Shown here: one piece after another, positions 8,855 through 19,700 of the stretch | Position numbering within the stretch: position 1 is the stretch's first letter | Layout of the letters: each line of letters opens with the position of its first letter | Source: Patescibacteria group bacterium | GTDB taxonomy: Bacteria > Patescibacteriota > Minisyncoccia > Phycocordibacterales > UBA1006 | Direction of reading: 5' to 3' | Assembly (NCBI GenBank): GCA_020428585.1 | Contig: JAGQMP010000005.1 | Span: 1-64,000, forward strand | DNA length: 64,000 nt | Translations under genes and position numbers: made by a program | The notes under the pieces: model-generated | Seen by the model: only the letters and a program-made list of their open reading frames with translations | What the model was told of the DNA's origin: nothing | Database searches by the model: none

Positions 8855-10091
8855 GCTCGACAAGTTCATACAAGAGATTGAATCTATCAAGATGACCTCT
8901 TTCGAAAAAGATGAGATGCGTAATCAGCTCATTGCTTTTGCTATGGGGTATACCCCAGTAGTAAGCCCGTATCAACACGTCCTGTATGCAGTACGTCGTG
9001 GCGTGGTGATTGCTTTTATCGCTATCTTATCAATCGGATCGGTATCGAATTTTGCATCTGGACAAGCCTTGCCCGGTGATACCCTCTATCCCGTAAAGAT
9101 CGCCCACGAGGAAATCAAGCTCGCGGCCACCTTTGATACCAAGAAAAAGATCAGTTACGAGATTAAACGTACTGAAAAACGTATCAAGGAGGCAACCGAA
9201 CTCGCTACGATGCATGACCTTGATGATCAAACCCAGGATGACATCGCCGAAGAAATCAAAAAGCAAACGCTCAAGGTAAAGGAACATATCGAAGAGGTAA
9301 AGGTAGATGATCCCGAAGAGGCCCTTGCTTTGAACTCTGAATTGAAATCAACCATCAAGGCAAATACCGAAGCGCTTCGTAAGGTTTCAACCAATCCAGA
9401 AAAACAAAAAAAGGATGAAGATAATAGTGAAACGCCTACGGTCGTGACTCAGGCTGATCAGCCAATCCCTGATTATGAAGTGGTGGAAGTATCATTTGCT
9501 AAGAATCTTCTTGGGCATATTGACGAAGAAGTAGCTTCAATCGAAACTTTCGAAGACGAAGTAAGTCGTGAAATCACCAAGGAAGAAGACGAGATCACCG
9601 AAGACCAACCGTCTGATATCGAGACTGAACAAAACACCGACGATAAGGAAGATGTAATAAAAGAACGCGAGATTATCGCCAAAGAAATCCAGTCACTTGA
9701 AGATATCCTCAACCTCAAGGCTGAAATCGCTGAAATCCGATCATCACTGACGCCAGGTATCGAGGATGCTGACGATTTTGATCAGGCCGCTGCGTATCAA
9801 GATATTGATCGGTACATGAAAGAAAAAAAATACAAGAAAGCACTCGTTACCTTGCGTGATGTACTCGGTCACTACCAGGAACTCGCTATCAAGGAAGAAC
9901 TCGAACGCGAGCTTGGTATTAAACTCAATGTCGAGAAACAAACCGACCCAACAACTGATGAAGATATACCTCTTGAACCCCAAGAAAGTGGTATGACAAT
10001 CGATACTACCGATGGTACCGATACTCAGGCTGCTGAAGGATCAACGACCACCGCTCGTGCCGAAACAACGGCAATCAGGATAGCTTCTTAA
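8841..10091 (+). CDS. DUF5667 membrane protein, probable anti-sigma factor
   Basis: The 416-residue product has about 50 cytoplasmic residues, one membrane helix near residues 53-72 (VVIAFIAILSIGSV) and the DUF5667 signature GQALPGDTLYPVK just after it. The remaining 330 residues are strongly acidic, with long predicted coiled coils and low-complexity linkers. DUF5667 domains follow the membrane anchor in proteins encoded beside ECF sigma factors, and here the two genes overlap by 14 bases. I infer that the cytoplasmic N-terminus holds the sigma factor and that the outer coiled coil senses the envelope. No zinc-binding ZAS motif (HxxxCxxC) is present. Confidence 0.8.
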   Translation: MNSNKLDKFIQEIESIKMTSFEKDEMRNQLIAFAMGYTPVVSPYQHVLYAVRRGVVIAFIAILSIGSVSNFASGQALPGDTLYPVKIAHEEIKLAATFDTKKKISYEIKRTEKRIKEATELATMHDLDDQTQDDIAEEIKKQTLKVKEHIEEVKVDDPEEALALNSELKSTIKANTEALRKVSTNPEKQKKDEDNSETPTVVTQADQPIPDYEVVEVSFAKNLLGHIDEEVASIETFEDEVSREITKEEDEITEDQPSDIETEQNTDDKEDVIKEREIIAKEIQSLEDILNLKAEIAEIRSSLTPGIEDADDFDQAAAYQDIDRYMKEKKYKKALVTLRDVLGHYQELAIKEELERELGIKLNVEKQTDPTTDEDIPLEPQESGMTIDTTDGTDTQAAEGSTTTARAETTAIRIAS

Positions 10092-10117
10092 AAATCACAC
10101 CAAGGGTGTGATTTTTT
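10090..10117 (+). terminator. Terminator after the sigma/anti-sigma pair
   Basis: AAAAATCACACC and GGTGTGATTTTTT form the stem. It lies at the 3' end of the lamin-tail gene on the other strand too and may act in both directions. Confidence 0.85.
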
Positions 10118-11669
10118 ACTCAATGAGTTCAATCTCTCCTTGAATCTCTAATGAAGAATCAAGATCTTCTGGTGTTCGTGATCGTTGGTACGCTCGAATA
10201 CCAACTAGACCTAACGCGATCGTTATCGCCACTACCGTCTCGATAATCGGCATCTTCCCAGATTGATCGTCAGGTGCTGATGTTTGGGCAAGGGTATACT
10301 CTTCGCTGGCAAACGCAACAGCTTGACGTGTTGGATTTTTTTCAAGGAACGTTTCGAGACGTGATTGGGTTGTCTCTAAACCAGAACTGGGCGATGCATC
10401 ATCAGCGGTATCTTTCAAAGAAAGACCGCTCGTCGTCGGTAGTGGCTGGTATCCTGCTCGTAAAGACGAGGCGGTTCGACCATCTTCATTCAATAGAAGA
10501 ACGTCTTGACCCCTTGAAATAGGACCAAGCCCATGCACCGATCGAGGAATGGTGATGGATCCCGATCCTGGGATGTAGGTATACCGTTCAAAGAGATAGG
10601 ACGAGGCTTGATACTTGAGACTCCATCCCGAGAGATCGAGTTTGGTAGAACTCCTGTTTGAGATGGTAATACCCGAGAGATCATCAACTCCATTGATGTA
10701 TAATGGCTGATCAAGGACAGTAAGAGAGCGTTTTACGATAACTTTAGGGTCTTCACCAACCCCTTCTGCCATCTTGCTGCTATAGAATTCAAATACAACA
10801 TCGTAAGTTCCAGGATATTCGTAGACATGTGATGTTTCCATTCGCTCTTCGGATTCAAAATATGAACCATCGCCAAATGAAAGGTAGTAGATCCCTCCCT
10901 TTAACCTCTTGATCGTTCGGTATTCGTTCGTATGGTTAATGTAAGCTTCGAATGAAACAGGTGATCCAGCGACAGCCTGGGTAAGTACATTCAGGTATCC
11001 ACGATCAACATCAACGTTAGTAAGGTTGGTCTCGCTCTCAACAGGGTCAGGGGATGTCGGGGTTGGGTTCGGTCCACTATCCTCGTTTTCAGTCCCCGGG
11101 GTAGGACTCGATGCTACCCAGGAACCTGATATCAACTGAAGGCTATTGCCATCACCTGCTGCACCTATTGATCCATCATAGGTGACGGTTGAAACAATCG
11201 CTTTAGTCTCATTACTCATCGATAAGGTCTCACCAGTATTTGAAAGTGAGAACGAAGCTTTCACTAGTTTCAATGATGAGCCAAATTCACCGTACACATT
11301 TTGTAAATTTTGTACGATCAACGCACGAGCGCCAGGGGCCAAGGTATCAAACCCATCAGGGGTCAAACCATGGTTCGTTTCAGCTTCGAAAAAGTACCAC
11401 GAACCAATCTCGATGGCAGATGATCCTGTGTTTGTAACTTCAACCCATTCGAACCCGCTGTCGGTGCCCTCGTGATCGTACATAATCTCGGTAATTTCGA
11501 GGTCAGCATGGGATGCGAATGGCACGAAAATTAATACCGCAAGAAAAGCAAGTTTAGCTAAAAATACCCTTGAGGACGTCTTCGGGAACCTCGCGAACAG
11601 AGCCTCCTTTATTTGAAGGTTTATTTTCTGTGTTTGGCTCTTTTTTAGTTGTGGTGGTGTTCTCGTCAT
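10116..11669 (-). CDS. Secreted lamin-tail-domain surface protein
   Basis: A 517-residue exported protein. After a long basic N-region a hydrophobic segment (about residues 37-54, ending ASHA) acts as a signal peptide. A first lamin-tail domain follows (LEITEIMYDHEG...FEWVEVTNTG), then a PKD-like beta-sandwich near 215-320 (SFGDGSYF, HVYEYPGTYDVVFEF), then a second lamin-tail-like domain (VDDLSGITISNRSSTKLDLSGW). A membrane helix near 478-496 and a short acidic tail end it, so it is anchored in the envelope and faces outward. The only usable start overlaps the upstream ATPase gene by 116 bases in another frame, placing about 35 residues before the signal peptide. Confidence 0.82.
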   Translation of the reverse strand: MTRTPPQLKKSQTQKINLQIKEALFARFPKTSSRVFLAKLAFLAVLIFVPFASHADLEITEIMYDHEGTDSGFEWVEVTNTGSSAIEIGSWYFFEAETNHGLTPDGFDTLAPGARALIVQNLQNVYGEFGSSLKLVKASFSLSNTGETLSMSNETKAIVSTVTYDGSIGAAGDGNSLQLISGSWVASSPTPGTENEDSGPNPTPTSPDPVESETNLTNVDVDRGYLNVLTQAVAGSPVSFEAYINHTNEYRTIKRLKGGIYYLSFGDGSYFESEERMETSHVYEYPGTYDVVFEFYSSKMAEGVGEDPKVIVKRSLTVLDQPLYINGVDDLSGITISNRSSTKLDLSGWSLKYQASSYLFERYTYIPGSGSITIPRSVHGLGPISRGQDVLLLNEDGRTASSLRAGYQPLPTTSGLSLKDTADDASPSSGLETTQSRLETFLEKNPTRQAVAFASEEYTLAQTSAPDDQSGKMPIIETVVAITIALGLVGIRAYQRSRTPEDLDSSLEIQGEIELIE

Positions 11670-13596
11670 GGTGGGCAGGTTTCGTGCCCTCCTTCAGCGG
11701 TGTATCCTCTGTCGTTTCCGCCTGGCTTCCTCCTTGTTTCATATCGTCTGTTACTTTGCGAGGAGGTCTCTTTTTCTCACTCTCATCTATTGTGTCATTA
11801 ACCCTTACTGCTATTTTGGATGGAGCTTTCTTATCAGCATTGCCCATGGCCTTCTTTAAGACTGCCTGAAGCGATGACATGGTGCCTTCTTTGGCGCCTC
11901 GATCAGATCCCGGTTTTGATTTTGAAACCCGGGCCACTTTTTCAGCGACTGATGCAGGGATGGTGGTTTGAGTACCCGTCTCTCGAGTGCCAGTCTTGGC
12001 GAGGGGTTCCGAGCTGATATCGTGACGTTTGATATTTTCAACAACTTTAGGAATTACCTTATTCTTTGGATGATCTTCAGTATCTGAACCAAATTTATCC
12101 AAGAGATCGTTCAACCTTGGCGAGACGATTTTTTTCATCTCGTATTCGGCCTCTTTCTCGTCCAGTTCCTTGGCTGCTTTTTTCAAGGAACTGGATCCTG
12201 CATCCCGTTCTTTTCGCGGCGCCGAGAGAATCCTCTTTTCTAAAAAATCTTGTTTATCTGATCGTTGATCAGCTTCTGGTTTAAAGCTGCGACGTTCTGG
12301 TTTCTTGATCGGTTCGTGCCAGGCCATCACAGCGGCTTCAACCTCGGCTCGTGGCATAGCGTAGATACGGCGTGAATGTTCAATCACTGCCTCACGCAAA
12401 GATTCCCCTGGTTTCTCGACCGGCGGCATCGTGCGTGCTGAAAAAGGCCGTGATCCAATGCCATCAATCATCAACGACAGATAGATTTGGAATTTACCTA
12501 GGTTTACTAAATCTTCGGCCGTAAAGGTCGGTGCAAACTGCTTTTCAAAGACCTCGGCATCGGTGGCACCAATGCGGAAGGTAACCATCGTACCCACGTT
12601 ACCAAAAATCGCCGCAGCCACGTTTTCATCCATCTGCTCGACGTACTGGTGGGCAACCGTGAGGTTCAGTTTATATTTTCGCGCCTCGGACAAAATATCA
12701 GCAAACGATTCGTTCGCAAAGTTCTGAAACTCGTCAACAAACATGAAAAAGTTTGGCAAGTCATCCAATCGACCCGCGCCAACATCTGCACGACTCATCG
12801 CAGCGAGGTACAGTTTCGTAATCAACATTCCGCCCAATAGATTGCCATTTGACTCACCAATCAATCCTTTTGATAGATTCACCAAGAGAATCTTTTGTTC
12901 ATCCATGATCTTGCGAAAATCGATCGCAGATTCCTGTTGTCCGACAATATTACGGATTAACGGATTCGCCGTGAACTGACCAATCTTGTTTTGGATAGCG
13001 GCGCCAGCCTCACGTGCATAGCGAGGGTCCCATTTGTTGTATTCATCAATCCAAAAGGCCTTCACCGACGGGTCGGTGATATGTTTAATCACATCATCGC
13101 GAAAATCTTTTTCGGCGAGCATACGGTTCACCCCGAGGAGCGTCGCGTTTGGATATTCAAGCAACGCCAACAACGTGTTCGACAGGATATATTCCATCCT
13201 GGCTGAAAAGGCATCAACCCAGATTTTCTTGAACGATGCCATCAGCCCTGCTACCACGAGGTGACGTTTATCAGGGTCAACGGCCTCAAGCACGTTGAAT
13301 GACATTGGATAATCAGTATCAAAGGGCGCAAAATAGACGACATCTTTCACGCGATGTTCTGGGATATAATCGATCAACACATCAATTGCCGACCCGTGCG
13401 GATCCATAAAGCACATACCCTCGCCATTCAAAATGTCCTGCGCGGCCATGTTTTCCAGCAAAGTTGACTTCCCCATTCCCGTCTTCCCGATGACGTAGAC
13501 GTGACGCGACCGGTCCTTGTTTTTGATACCAAAACGCGTCCTCCGATTGCGAAAATCGGTCTCGGCAAAGTAGGTTACCTGTTCCCCGTTTGACAT
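11554..13596 (-). CDS. HerA/VirD4-like DNA-translocating ATPase (T4SS-related)
   Basis: A 680-residue P-loop ATPase of the HerA/TraG/VirD4 class. Walker A is VIGKTGMGKSTL near residues 36-46, an MDPHG motif follows, and Walker B with its acidic pair is FMFVDEFQNF. The glutamine-containing VAHQYVEQM sensor motif is also typical. There are no N-terminal membrane helices, unlike true VirD4. From about residue 440 the chain is charged, low-complexity and probably disordered. These ATPases are widespread in Patescibacteria; roles in pilus-type DNA uptake or DNA handling are proposed, not shown. TATAAT at 13603-13608 sits 6 bases before ATG, preceded by TG (extended -10), so the mRNA should be leaderless. 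Confidence 0.88.
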   Translation of the reverse strand: MSNGEQVTYFAETDFRNRRTRFGIKNKDRSRHVYVIGKTGMGKSTLLENMAAQDILNGEGMCFMDPHGSAIDVLIDYIPEHRVKDVVYFAPFDTDYPMSFNVLEAVDPDKRHLVVAGLMASFKKIWVDAFSARMEYILSNTLLALLEYPNATLLGVNRMLAEKDFRDDVIKHITDPSVKAFWIDEYNKWDPRYAREAGAAIQNKIGQFTANPLIRNIVGQQESAIDFRKIMDEQKILLVNLSKGLIGESNGNLLGGMLITKLYLAAMSRADVGAGRLDDLPNFFMFVDEFQNFANESFADILSEARKYKLNLTVAHQYVEQMDENVAAAIFGNVGTMVTFRIGATDAEVFEKQFAPTFTAEDLVNLGKFQIYLSLMIDGIGSRPFSARTMPPVEKPGESLREAVIEHSRRIYAMPRAEVEAAVMAWHEPIKKPERRSFKPEADQRSDKQDFLEKRILSAPRKERDAGSSSLKKAAKELDEKEAEYEMKKIVSPRLNDLLDKFGSDTEDHPKNKVIPKVVENIKRHDISSEPLAKTGTRETGTQTTIPASVAEKVARVSKSKPGSDRGAKEGTMSSLQAVLKKAMGNADKKAPSKIAVRVNDTIDESEKKRPPRKVTDDMKQGGSQAETTEDTPLKEGTKPAHHDENTTTTKKEPNTENKPSNKGGSVREVPEDVLKGIFS

Positions 13597-13602
13597 AAAA
13601 TT

Positions 13603-13611
13603 ATTATATCA
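13603..13611 (-). promoter_or_regulatory. Extended -10 promoter, leaderless start
   Basis: TGATATAAT read on the minus strand, followed by six bases and the ATG of the HerA/VirD4-like gene. The same nine bases and spacing precede the MoxR gene at 20610. Confidence 0.65.
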
Positions 13612-13666
13612 CAACAAAGATTATGGTAGTGATAAGTAAAAATGTGAGAATACACAACGAATAGAT

Positions 13667-16600
13667 TTATTTTGTCTTGTTTTCCATATAGAAGGAGATA
13701 TCAGCATCGAACTTATCCATACTTTTTTCAATCAAAGCATCCAAGTCAGAAGCTACAGTCGTAGCCTCATCACCGAATAATTGGGCTAATTCACTACGTT
13801 GTGATTCACTGCCAATCATAATGGCGGAACGCATATGTTCACCAAAACCGTGAATTTCATCTTCAGATGACATGAATTTTTTTATCTTCTCCGAGTTACC
13901 GCTGCTATCTCCCCCATCTCCGACAAAATAGAGCGCGGAAGCATAATCTGGGTATTCATACGACTCATCCCTAAGTTCTTGAGCAGACTTTCTTAACGCG
14001 GGAAGCATATCTGTTCCTCCTTGGGTATTAATCTCTGTCATTAAACGCATTTTGATAGTTGTAGACTTGCCGTTTTCGAAATCATACTTCTCAGGAGAAC
14101 CGTATTTTTGGTTAAAGTTCTTTATATTTTTAATCCCATCAGAGAAGGTGTTTATTGAAAATCGTATATAGCCAAACTGTTCTTCAATTTTACTGAAGAG
14201 TTCTGAATAAAAAATCAACAACTTACGTGCATCTTCTAGTTTTTGGCCAGACATAGAACCACTCACATCAACCATAATGGATGACAGAAACAAGGGTTTT
14301 ACGTTTGGCTTAATCATTTTAGGATTCTTAACCGTCCCAAAAATAAGATTTCTCGTTCTGTTGAGGGAACGTCTGTCAAAGAGTCCTTGCCGGGTTTGAG
14401 ATGCATCATCAATGAACATCTCGTCCTTATGGGGGAGGCGTTCAACAAAATACTCGAACCAATTATCAACAAGGGGTTCAATATCTCTCCTAATTGATTC
14501 GTATCGTTCGTACAAACTTTTTTCGCGTTCAATTTGCTTTTGAAGCTCATCAAAATCTACAAAACCCTCCTGCTCCAACAATTGTTCCAGTTCTTCGCGA
14601 CGTTCTTCATCCATAAACCCGTCGTCCGTCATTTTATCAAGCTCATCTTTGATATCCTCTAGCATCTCTTCTTTTTTGGCCTCCGTCTTCCGCTCAAGTT
14701 CCTCTTTCATATCATCGAAGATATCTGAATTTTCAATTTCCTGTCGTAAATCTTTTAAATCATCAAATGAATCGACATCTTTGAGCTTCTCCTCGATTTT
14801 ATCCTTGAGGTCTTGCATTTCTTGCACCTGTTCTTTGGCTTGATCTAAATCGTGCTGACCTTGCTCGAGATCTTGATTATCAACTTCTTTTTTGTTCTCT
14901 GTGGATGAGTCTGACGCATTACTTTTTTCTGATTCATCATAATTTTGTTGCTGATTGATGTCTTGAGGGCTCTCCTGACCTCCATCATCAGCCTGTTCGC
15001 CAGGATTCATAGGTTCCCCTCCACTTTCGTTATTTCCGTCCTCAGGCTTGGCCTGCGGCGTAGCATCAAAACGCACCCACCGAGAGCCATCCCAAACCTC
15101 TGACCACGCATGTCCTGAGTTTTGAGTTATCTTTGAAGTGTTATCTTTTTGACCTTCCACATGATAACCCGTAACCAAACGGGATGGGACTTTGGCTGCA
15201 CGTAACATGGCAATAAATTTGGTATTAGCAGAATAACATTCAAGATACTCTGACAAGTCGATGTTTTGTAGATAGTTATTACCTGTAGATTCAACCCTCA
15301 GCTTATGTTGCAATGCTTGAGCTGATTGAAGATTTCCACCACCTGGATAGAAATGATTCGCTAAAATGTACTGCCGTACCTGTTCTGCCTTTTGTAAAAT
15401 TGAACCGTGGAGATTTTTAATTTTCTTTTCTGTTTTTTCAGAGAGTACCCCCTTGTATAGAGAACTCGTATCTTCCGGAACAGGTTTTCCTATAAAGAGA
15501 AAGTCTTCCTTACCAAAGGAAATTGAAAAGGTGCTTGGTCCCCGTGACTCTAAATAGAAACAACCATTTTGGTCACGTAATATACGCGGCTCAACCCCCT
15601 CGTAAGTTAGGGTGTTAGTGTCAAGAGCATACGAATTAGGAAGAGGGAGTGATTTTATCCCCTGATTGAGAGCGCCTGAAATAACATATGAGGATTGTGA
15701 AACCTTCCCTGAATAAGTTGAAGTTTGTTTCTTTTTACTCCATGTTTTCCTCTCGACGTCAAAGTAACTCTTTCTTCCGCTAATGAAATAACCTGTGAGA
15801 CCTGGCTGAATTTCATAGATAGCACGACTTGGGCCTTTTTCCAACGCATTGGCACCTTGGGCTTGTGGAGGGGGTGTGTGGTATTCATCTGAATCTTCCG
15901 GTGGAATAGCTGGGTCTTGCTCTGTTCCAGGGTAGCCAACCTCATCTTTGTATTGGTCAAGCACCTCGTCAAGCTGCTGCATGCTCTCACTAACACCTCC
16001 TCTGGACGAACCGCGTTCAATGCGAGGGAGTTCTTTTCGCGTGGATTCAACGAGTTCTTTAAATGATCCACTATCGCCAGTATCAACATATTTTCCGTAT
16101 GTTTCAGATAAACGATTGAAAAGTTCCCGTTCTTCCCCCGAGAGTTGGGAAATTACTTGATCACAATCTTGTTCACTCGCGATTCCAAATTGATTTGCCA
16201 TCCAATCGAATCTCAAACTAGAAATAACCTTATCAGTTTTAGAAAGGTTACTGATATTCTCCTTGATGATTTCTGCTTCCCGATTTAACGATGATTCGAT
16301 CTGTTGTTTCCCTTGACGACTGTAAGCATCGTGGAGTTTCTTTTGTATCCGTCCCTTAGCAATGCCATCATAAATTGTTTGGATAGTTTCTGGAGTAGCG
16401 TCCACATCTTTCATAGAGCGCATGAATTCAGAAAATTCAGAGTAATCATAATTTTCGATTAACGCTGTTTTTTCAAAAATCTCACTTTGCACTTGTGGCA
16501 ATCCTCGTTGTTCTAAGTCTTCCACCTTGTACAACAAAGCATCGGGTCTGAGTTTCCCAGACACCTCTTCTGCCGAGTATTTTCCATCAATGAGTCCTTG

Positions 16601-16792
16601 GAGAATTTCAGTACGCTCGTGACTATCAACCGAGTAATGAAATCCCCATTCTTTTCCGGGCAAAACTCTTATATTTCCCTGTTTTGCCTGGTTGGCCAGA
16701 AAGATCATCTCGCGAGCGTACTTACGAAAATCTTTCGAAGATGTTTGTTCCTGCTTTTGTGTTAGTTTTTCGAAAAATTTATCCATGATCAC
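13667..16792 (-). CDS. Transglutaminase-like plus VWA domain fusion protein
   Basis: A 1041-residue protein with no signal peptide. The first 330 residues are helical and charged; a beta-rich segment follows (about 335-450). A transglutaminase-core domain has its triad at C519 (ECYSANTKF), H561 (GHAWSEVW) and D576 (RFDATP). An acidic coiled coil spans about 600-780. The C-terminal VWA domain keeps a complete MIDAS: D842-V-S844-G-S846, the threonine of GGTDM and the aspartate of FVGDGGD. VWA proteins are the usual partners of MoxR ATPases, and transglutaminase proteins occur in MoxR operons, but as separate genes. Here the two are fused and start where the MoxR gene stops (TAG and GTG overlap; an ATG at 16786 is an alternative). 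It may act as a MoxR substrate adaptor or protein-modifying enzyme; the reaction is unknown. Confidence 0.9.
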   Translation of the reverse strand: MIMDKFFEKLTQKQEQTSSKDFRKYAREMIFLANQAKQGNIRVLPGKEWGFHYSVDSHERTEILQGLIDGKYSAEEVSGKLRPDALLYKVEDLEQRGLPQVQSEIFEKTALIENYDYSEFSEFMRSMKDVDATPETIQTIYDGIAKGRIQKKLHDAYSRQGKQQIESSLNREAEIIKENISNLSKTDKVISSLRFDWMANQFGIASEQDCDQVISQLSGEERELFNRLSETYGKYVDTGDSGSFKELVESTRKELPRIERGSSRGGVSESMQQLDEVLDQYKDEVGYPGTEQDPAIPPEDSDEYHTPPPQAQGANALEKGPSRAIYEIQPGLTGYFISGRKSYFDVERKTWSKKKQTSTYSGKVSQSSYVISGALNQGIKSLPLPNSYALDTNTLTYEGVEPRILRDQNGCFYLESRGPSTFSISFGKEDFLFIGKPVPEDTSSLYKGVLSEKTEKKIKNLHGSILQKAEQVRQYILANHFYPGGGNLQSAQALQHKLRVESTGNNYLQNIDLSEYLECYSANTKFIAMLRAAKVPSRLVTGYHVEGQKDNTSKITQNSGHAWSEVWDGSRWVRFDATPQAKPEDGNNESGGEPMNPGEQADDGGQESPQDINQQQNYDESEKSNASDSSTENKKEVDNQDLEQGQHDLDQAKEQVQEMQDLKDKIEEKLKDVDSFDDLKDLRQEIENSDIFDDMKEELERKTEAKKEEMLEDIKDELDKMTDDGFMDEERREELEQLLEQEGFVDFDELQKQIEREKSLYERYESIRRDIEPLVDNWFEYFVERLPHKDEMFIDDASQTRQGLFDRRSLNRTRNLIFGTVKNPKMIKPNVKPLFLSSIMVDVSGSMSGQKLEDARKLLIFYSELFSKIEEQFGYIRFSINTFSDGIKNIKNFNQKYGSPEKYDFENGKSTTIKMRLMTEINTQGGTDMLPALRKSAQELRDESYEYPDYASALYFVGDGGDSSGNSEKIKKFMSSEDEIHGFGEHMRSAIMIGSESQRSELAQLFGDEATTVASDLDALIEKSMDKFDADISFYMENKTK

Positions 16793-19700
16793 TATGAAGC
16801 CACCCTATTCTTCGAAGACCAACTAGCCATAGTTTGTCTAATTTTAGAACGATCAGACTCGCTGTAAATATGGCTCAAGAAGAATCGTTCGAGGAGATCC
16901 TTAGCAACGACATCTGGATCAGCAGTGGCCTTATCCTCAACTGAGATTTTACCTAGAGCATATGCACAACGCTGAAACTCGCGCGCAGTAATAGGTTGCT
17001 TGACAGGAAGAGCATTTCGAGACTCGCGTGAATCTTCAAAATTCTTCATAAAGTCTACACGTAATAAATTACCAAACTGAACGAGTGCCTTAATAGTCTG
17101 GAGATCAAATTCTTGGACGCTATTCAACTCTGGCGCATCGTTATCGATGCCATTTATGTACCTATCCCAAACTTTAACAAACTCATTGTGTTCAAGATTA
17201 GGATCAAGGGTAAGATCCTCAAGGGATCCAGTATTACGAGCAATTCGCATAGCTTCCGCAGAGTTAAATTTAGGATTTTTGTTGGTATCCTCAGGATCAG
17301 GCTTAATCTCTAGATCAGGGTATCCAACCTCCATTGAAACCATGCGACTCTTCGTAGCATATTGAGGATCAAAGGTGCCTGGATAGTTAGGGTTCATCGA
17401 ACTGGCAAGGAGAACAGAGGGATCAGCCTCAATAACCTTGCCAGAACTTGTTTTGAGAGTTAATGCGCGTTTTTCATCCCACAATGCATGGAGAAAAATT
17501 TGAGACTGTTCGGGCATGCCGTTCACCTCATTGAAATAAACAATAGATCCGGGAGTCTGTATGCCACGCAACACCGCCGAAGGAACCTTAATGGTTTGGG
17601 TTGCTCCATCCTTTGATTCCAACATAACGTCTTCGGACAATTCAAATTCGGTTGTCCATTTGGTACAATCAGTCGAGAAGTAAGGGCGATTCGTTCTGTT
17701 GCTAAACATCTTCAACAGTACATCCTTACCGGTTCCCGTATGTCCGTTGAGGTTGAGGATCCCTTCTCCGAGTTCAAGTTGCATCTTAAATAACTCGGCC
17801 ATCTTTTGTAGATTATTTTGAGTTTCTGAATCAACCACCCAGTTAGATCGCCACCTCGGAACAAATCCCTTGCCATTTTCATCAATCACCTCCTGACTTG
17901 CGATTTTATCCATGTGCCTAAAGAGGGCTACATTATTTTCGCCAAGGAAGGTTTTGTATTCTTCATACTTCTCGGTATAGCGCGTCTTCCACTCTTGGTC
18001 TGATTTATTTCGCGCTTCGTCAGGCTTCGCCCGTTCAGAGTAAATCCGAGCTAAATCAGTTCGTAGTTGTTCATACTGTTGTTTCAGTTTTCCTTCCTCA
18101 CTTGCCCAGTCGCGGTACTTGTTTCTCAGATCTTTAAATTCATTGGCAGACATGTACGTTGGTTGGGTATCAACACCACGAACGGTTTTCAATCCCAAAC
18201 GCCACTCATCCTCGTCTTCCCTGTCTGCGAACACGCGTGATTTTGTCTTTGAACCATCAGGATTGGTGACCAACATCATCACATCACCATACATCTCCCC
18301 AGGTTTTACCCCGACGCCAGCAGTGTTCTTATTGGCCTCAAAAGTCATCTCAACACGTCGTTCAGATTGCTCCTTAACTTTTGCTTCATACCGTGGAAAC
18401 GATTCATTACCAAACATAACCATCTGCTGACCAGTCTCGGCAACCGTTGTATGGGTACCTGCTTCAACGTCATAGAGAATTTGTGCAACCCCCACCTTTA
18501 ACTCCCTACGTAACTCTCGAGCCTTATCGGGATTATCAGTCCCTAGCTTTTCAATCTCGGCTTCCAAAAGCTTCTTGCTCTCGCTTGAAGAAATATATTG
18601 TTCTGCTGAACCCTTATCACCAAATTCTTTTTCGTTGAGACGGTTCTTGAAGGCTTGTATATCCTCATAGAGGTTGTCTGCTAGTTGATCGACACGAATC
18701 GATGCAGATTCGCGAACTTTTGCGTATTCCTTCTTGAACTTATCCCGATACGTTTTGGCAAGGAGTTCAAGGCTGTTACGCGCATCGTTGATTTTTTGGT
18801 ACGCATCGTTCGCCTCAACAGGAACATCACGAAGCATGTCTTGGAAACGCGTTTTGTATTTAGGCAACTGAAACTCGTCCCAGGTGTTAAAGTCACGCAT
18901 CGTCTCGATAGCGGACAGCTCATTTTTAATCCCGCCGAGGAGGTTGTCGATCTCCTCCATCACCTGCTTCCCTTCCTTCTGGAACAACTGGTTGGCCCGT
19001 CGATCCAGTTCATGCAGAACATCATTGTAGAGGGTTCGGGCCTCTTGATCCATGACGTTCTCGAGCGATTGTAATGTACGTAATTGTTCCCGCGAATGTG
19101 AGATGAGTTTCATCGAAAGGTCTCCTTCAAGGTCTTTCCTTACAAGATCAACAATACGAACGACTTCGTCTTTGGCAAATTCGCGCTCCTTGGCAAGGAA
19201 GTCGTTTTCAACATCATTGAGGATGAAATTGATTTGTGTTTCCTTCAATCCTTCTTTTCGCAATCTTGATTTGATGAGTTCTAAATTTGTTCGAAAGATG
19301 CTCGCGCTAGAAGCATCGACGACCGAACTAAGGTATTTTCGGGTAATGCCTTCGTACTGATCCTTGAGTTCCTTGAAATGCTTGTTATCGGTATCATTAT
19401 ACGCCTCCTGCCGTGTCTTAGAATTTTTAAAGATTTCTTCAATATCAACCCCTTCTGAAATCTTCTTTGCTCGATTGGCAGCAATGCGTTCTTGTAAGGA
19501 GTCCATCTCAAGAGCATACTTGACCAGGTAACCTTCTTCATTTACTGCGGTGATGTTCCCCTTGGAATCAAAGTTTACAGCTGAAACCCCCTTCTTTCGT
19601 GAGATTTCCTCCAAGGTATCCTTAGTCAGCAAGACCAACTCATCTCCGGAATAGAATAAGAAAAAGGTTCCCGTCGGATCTAATTGGAAATTTCTAATAT

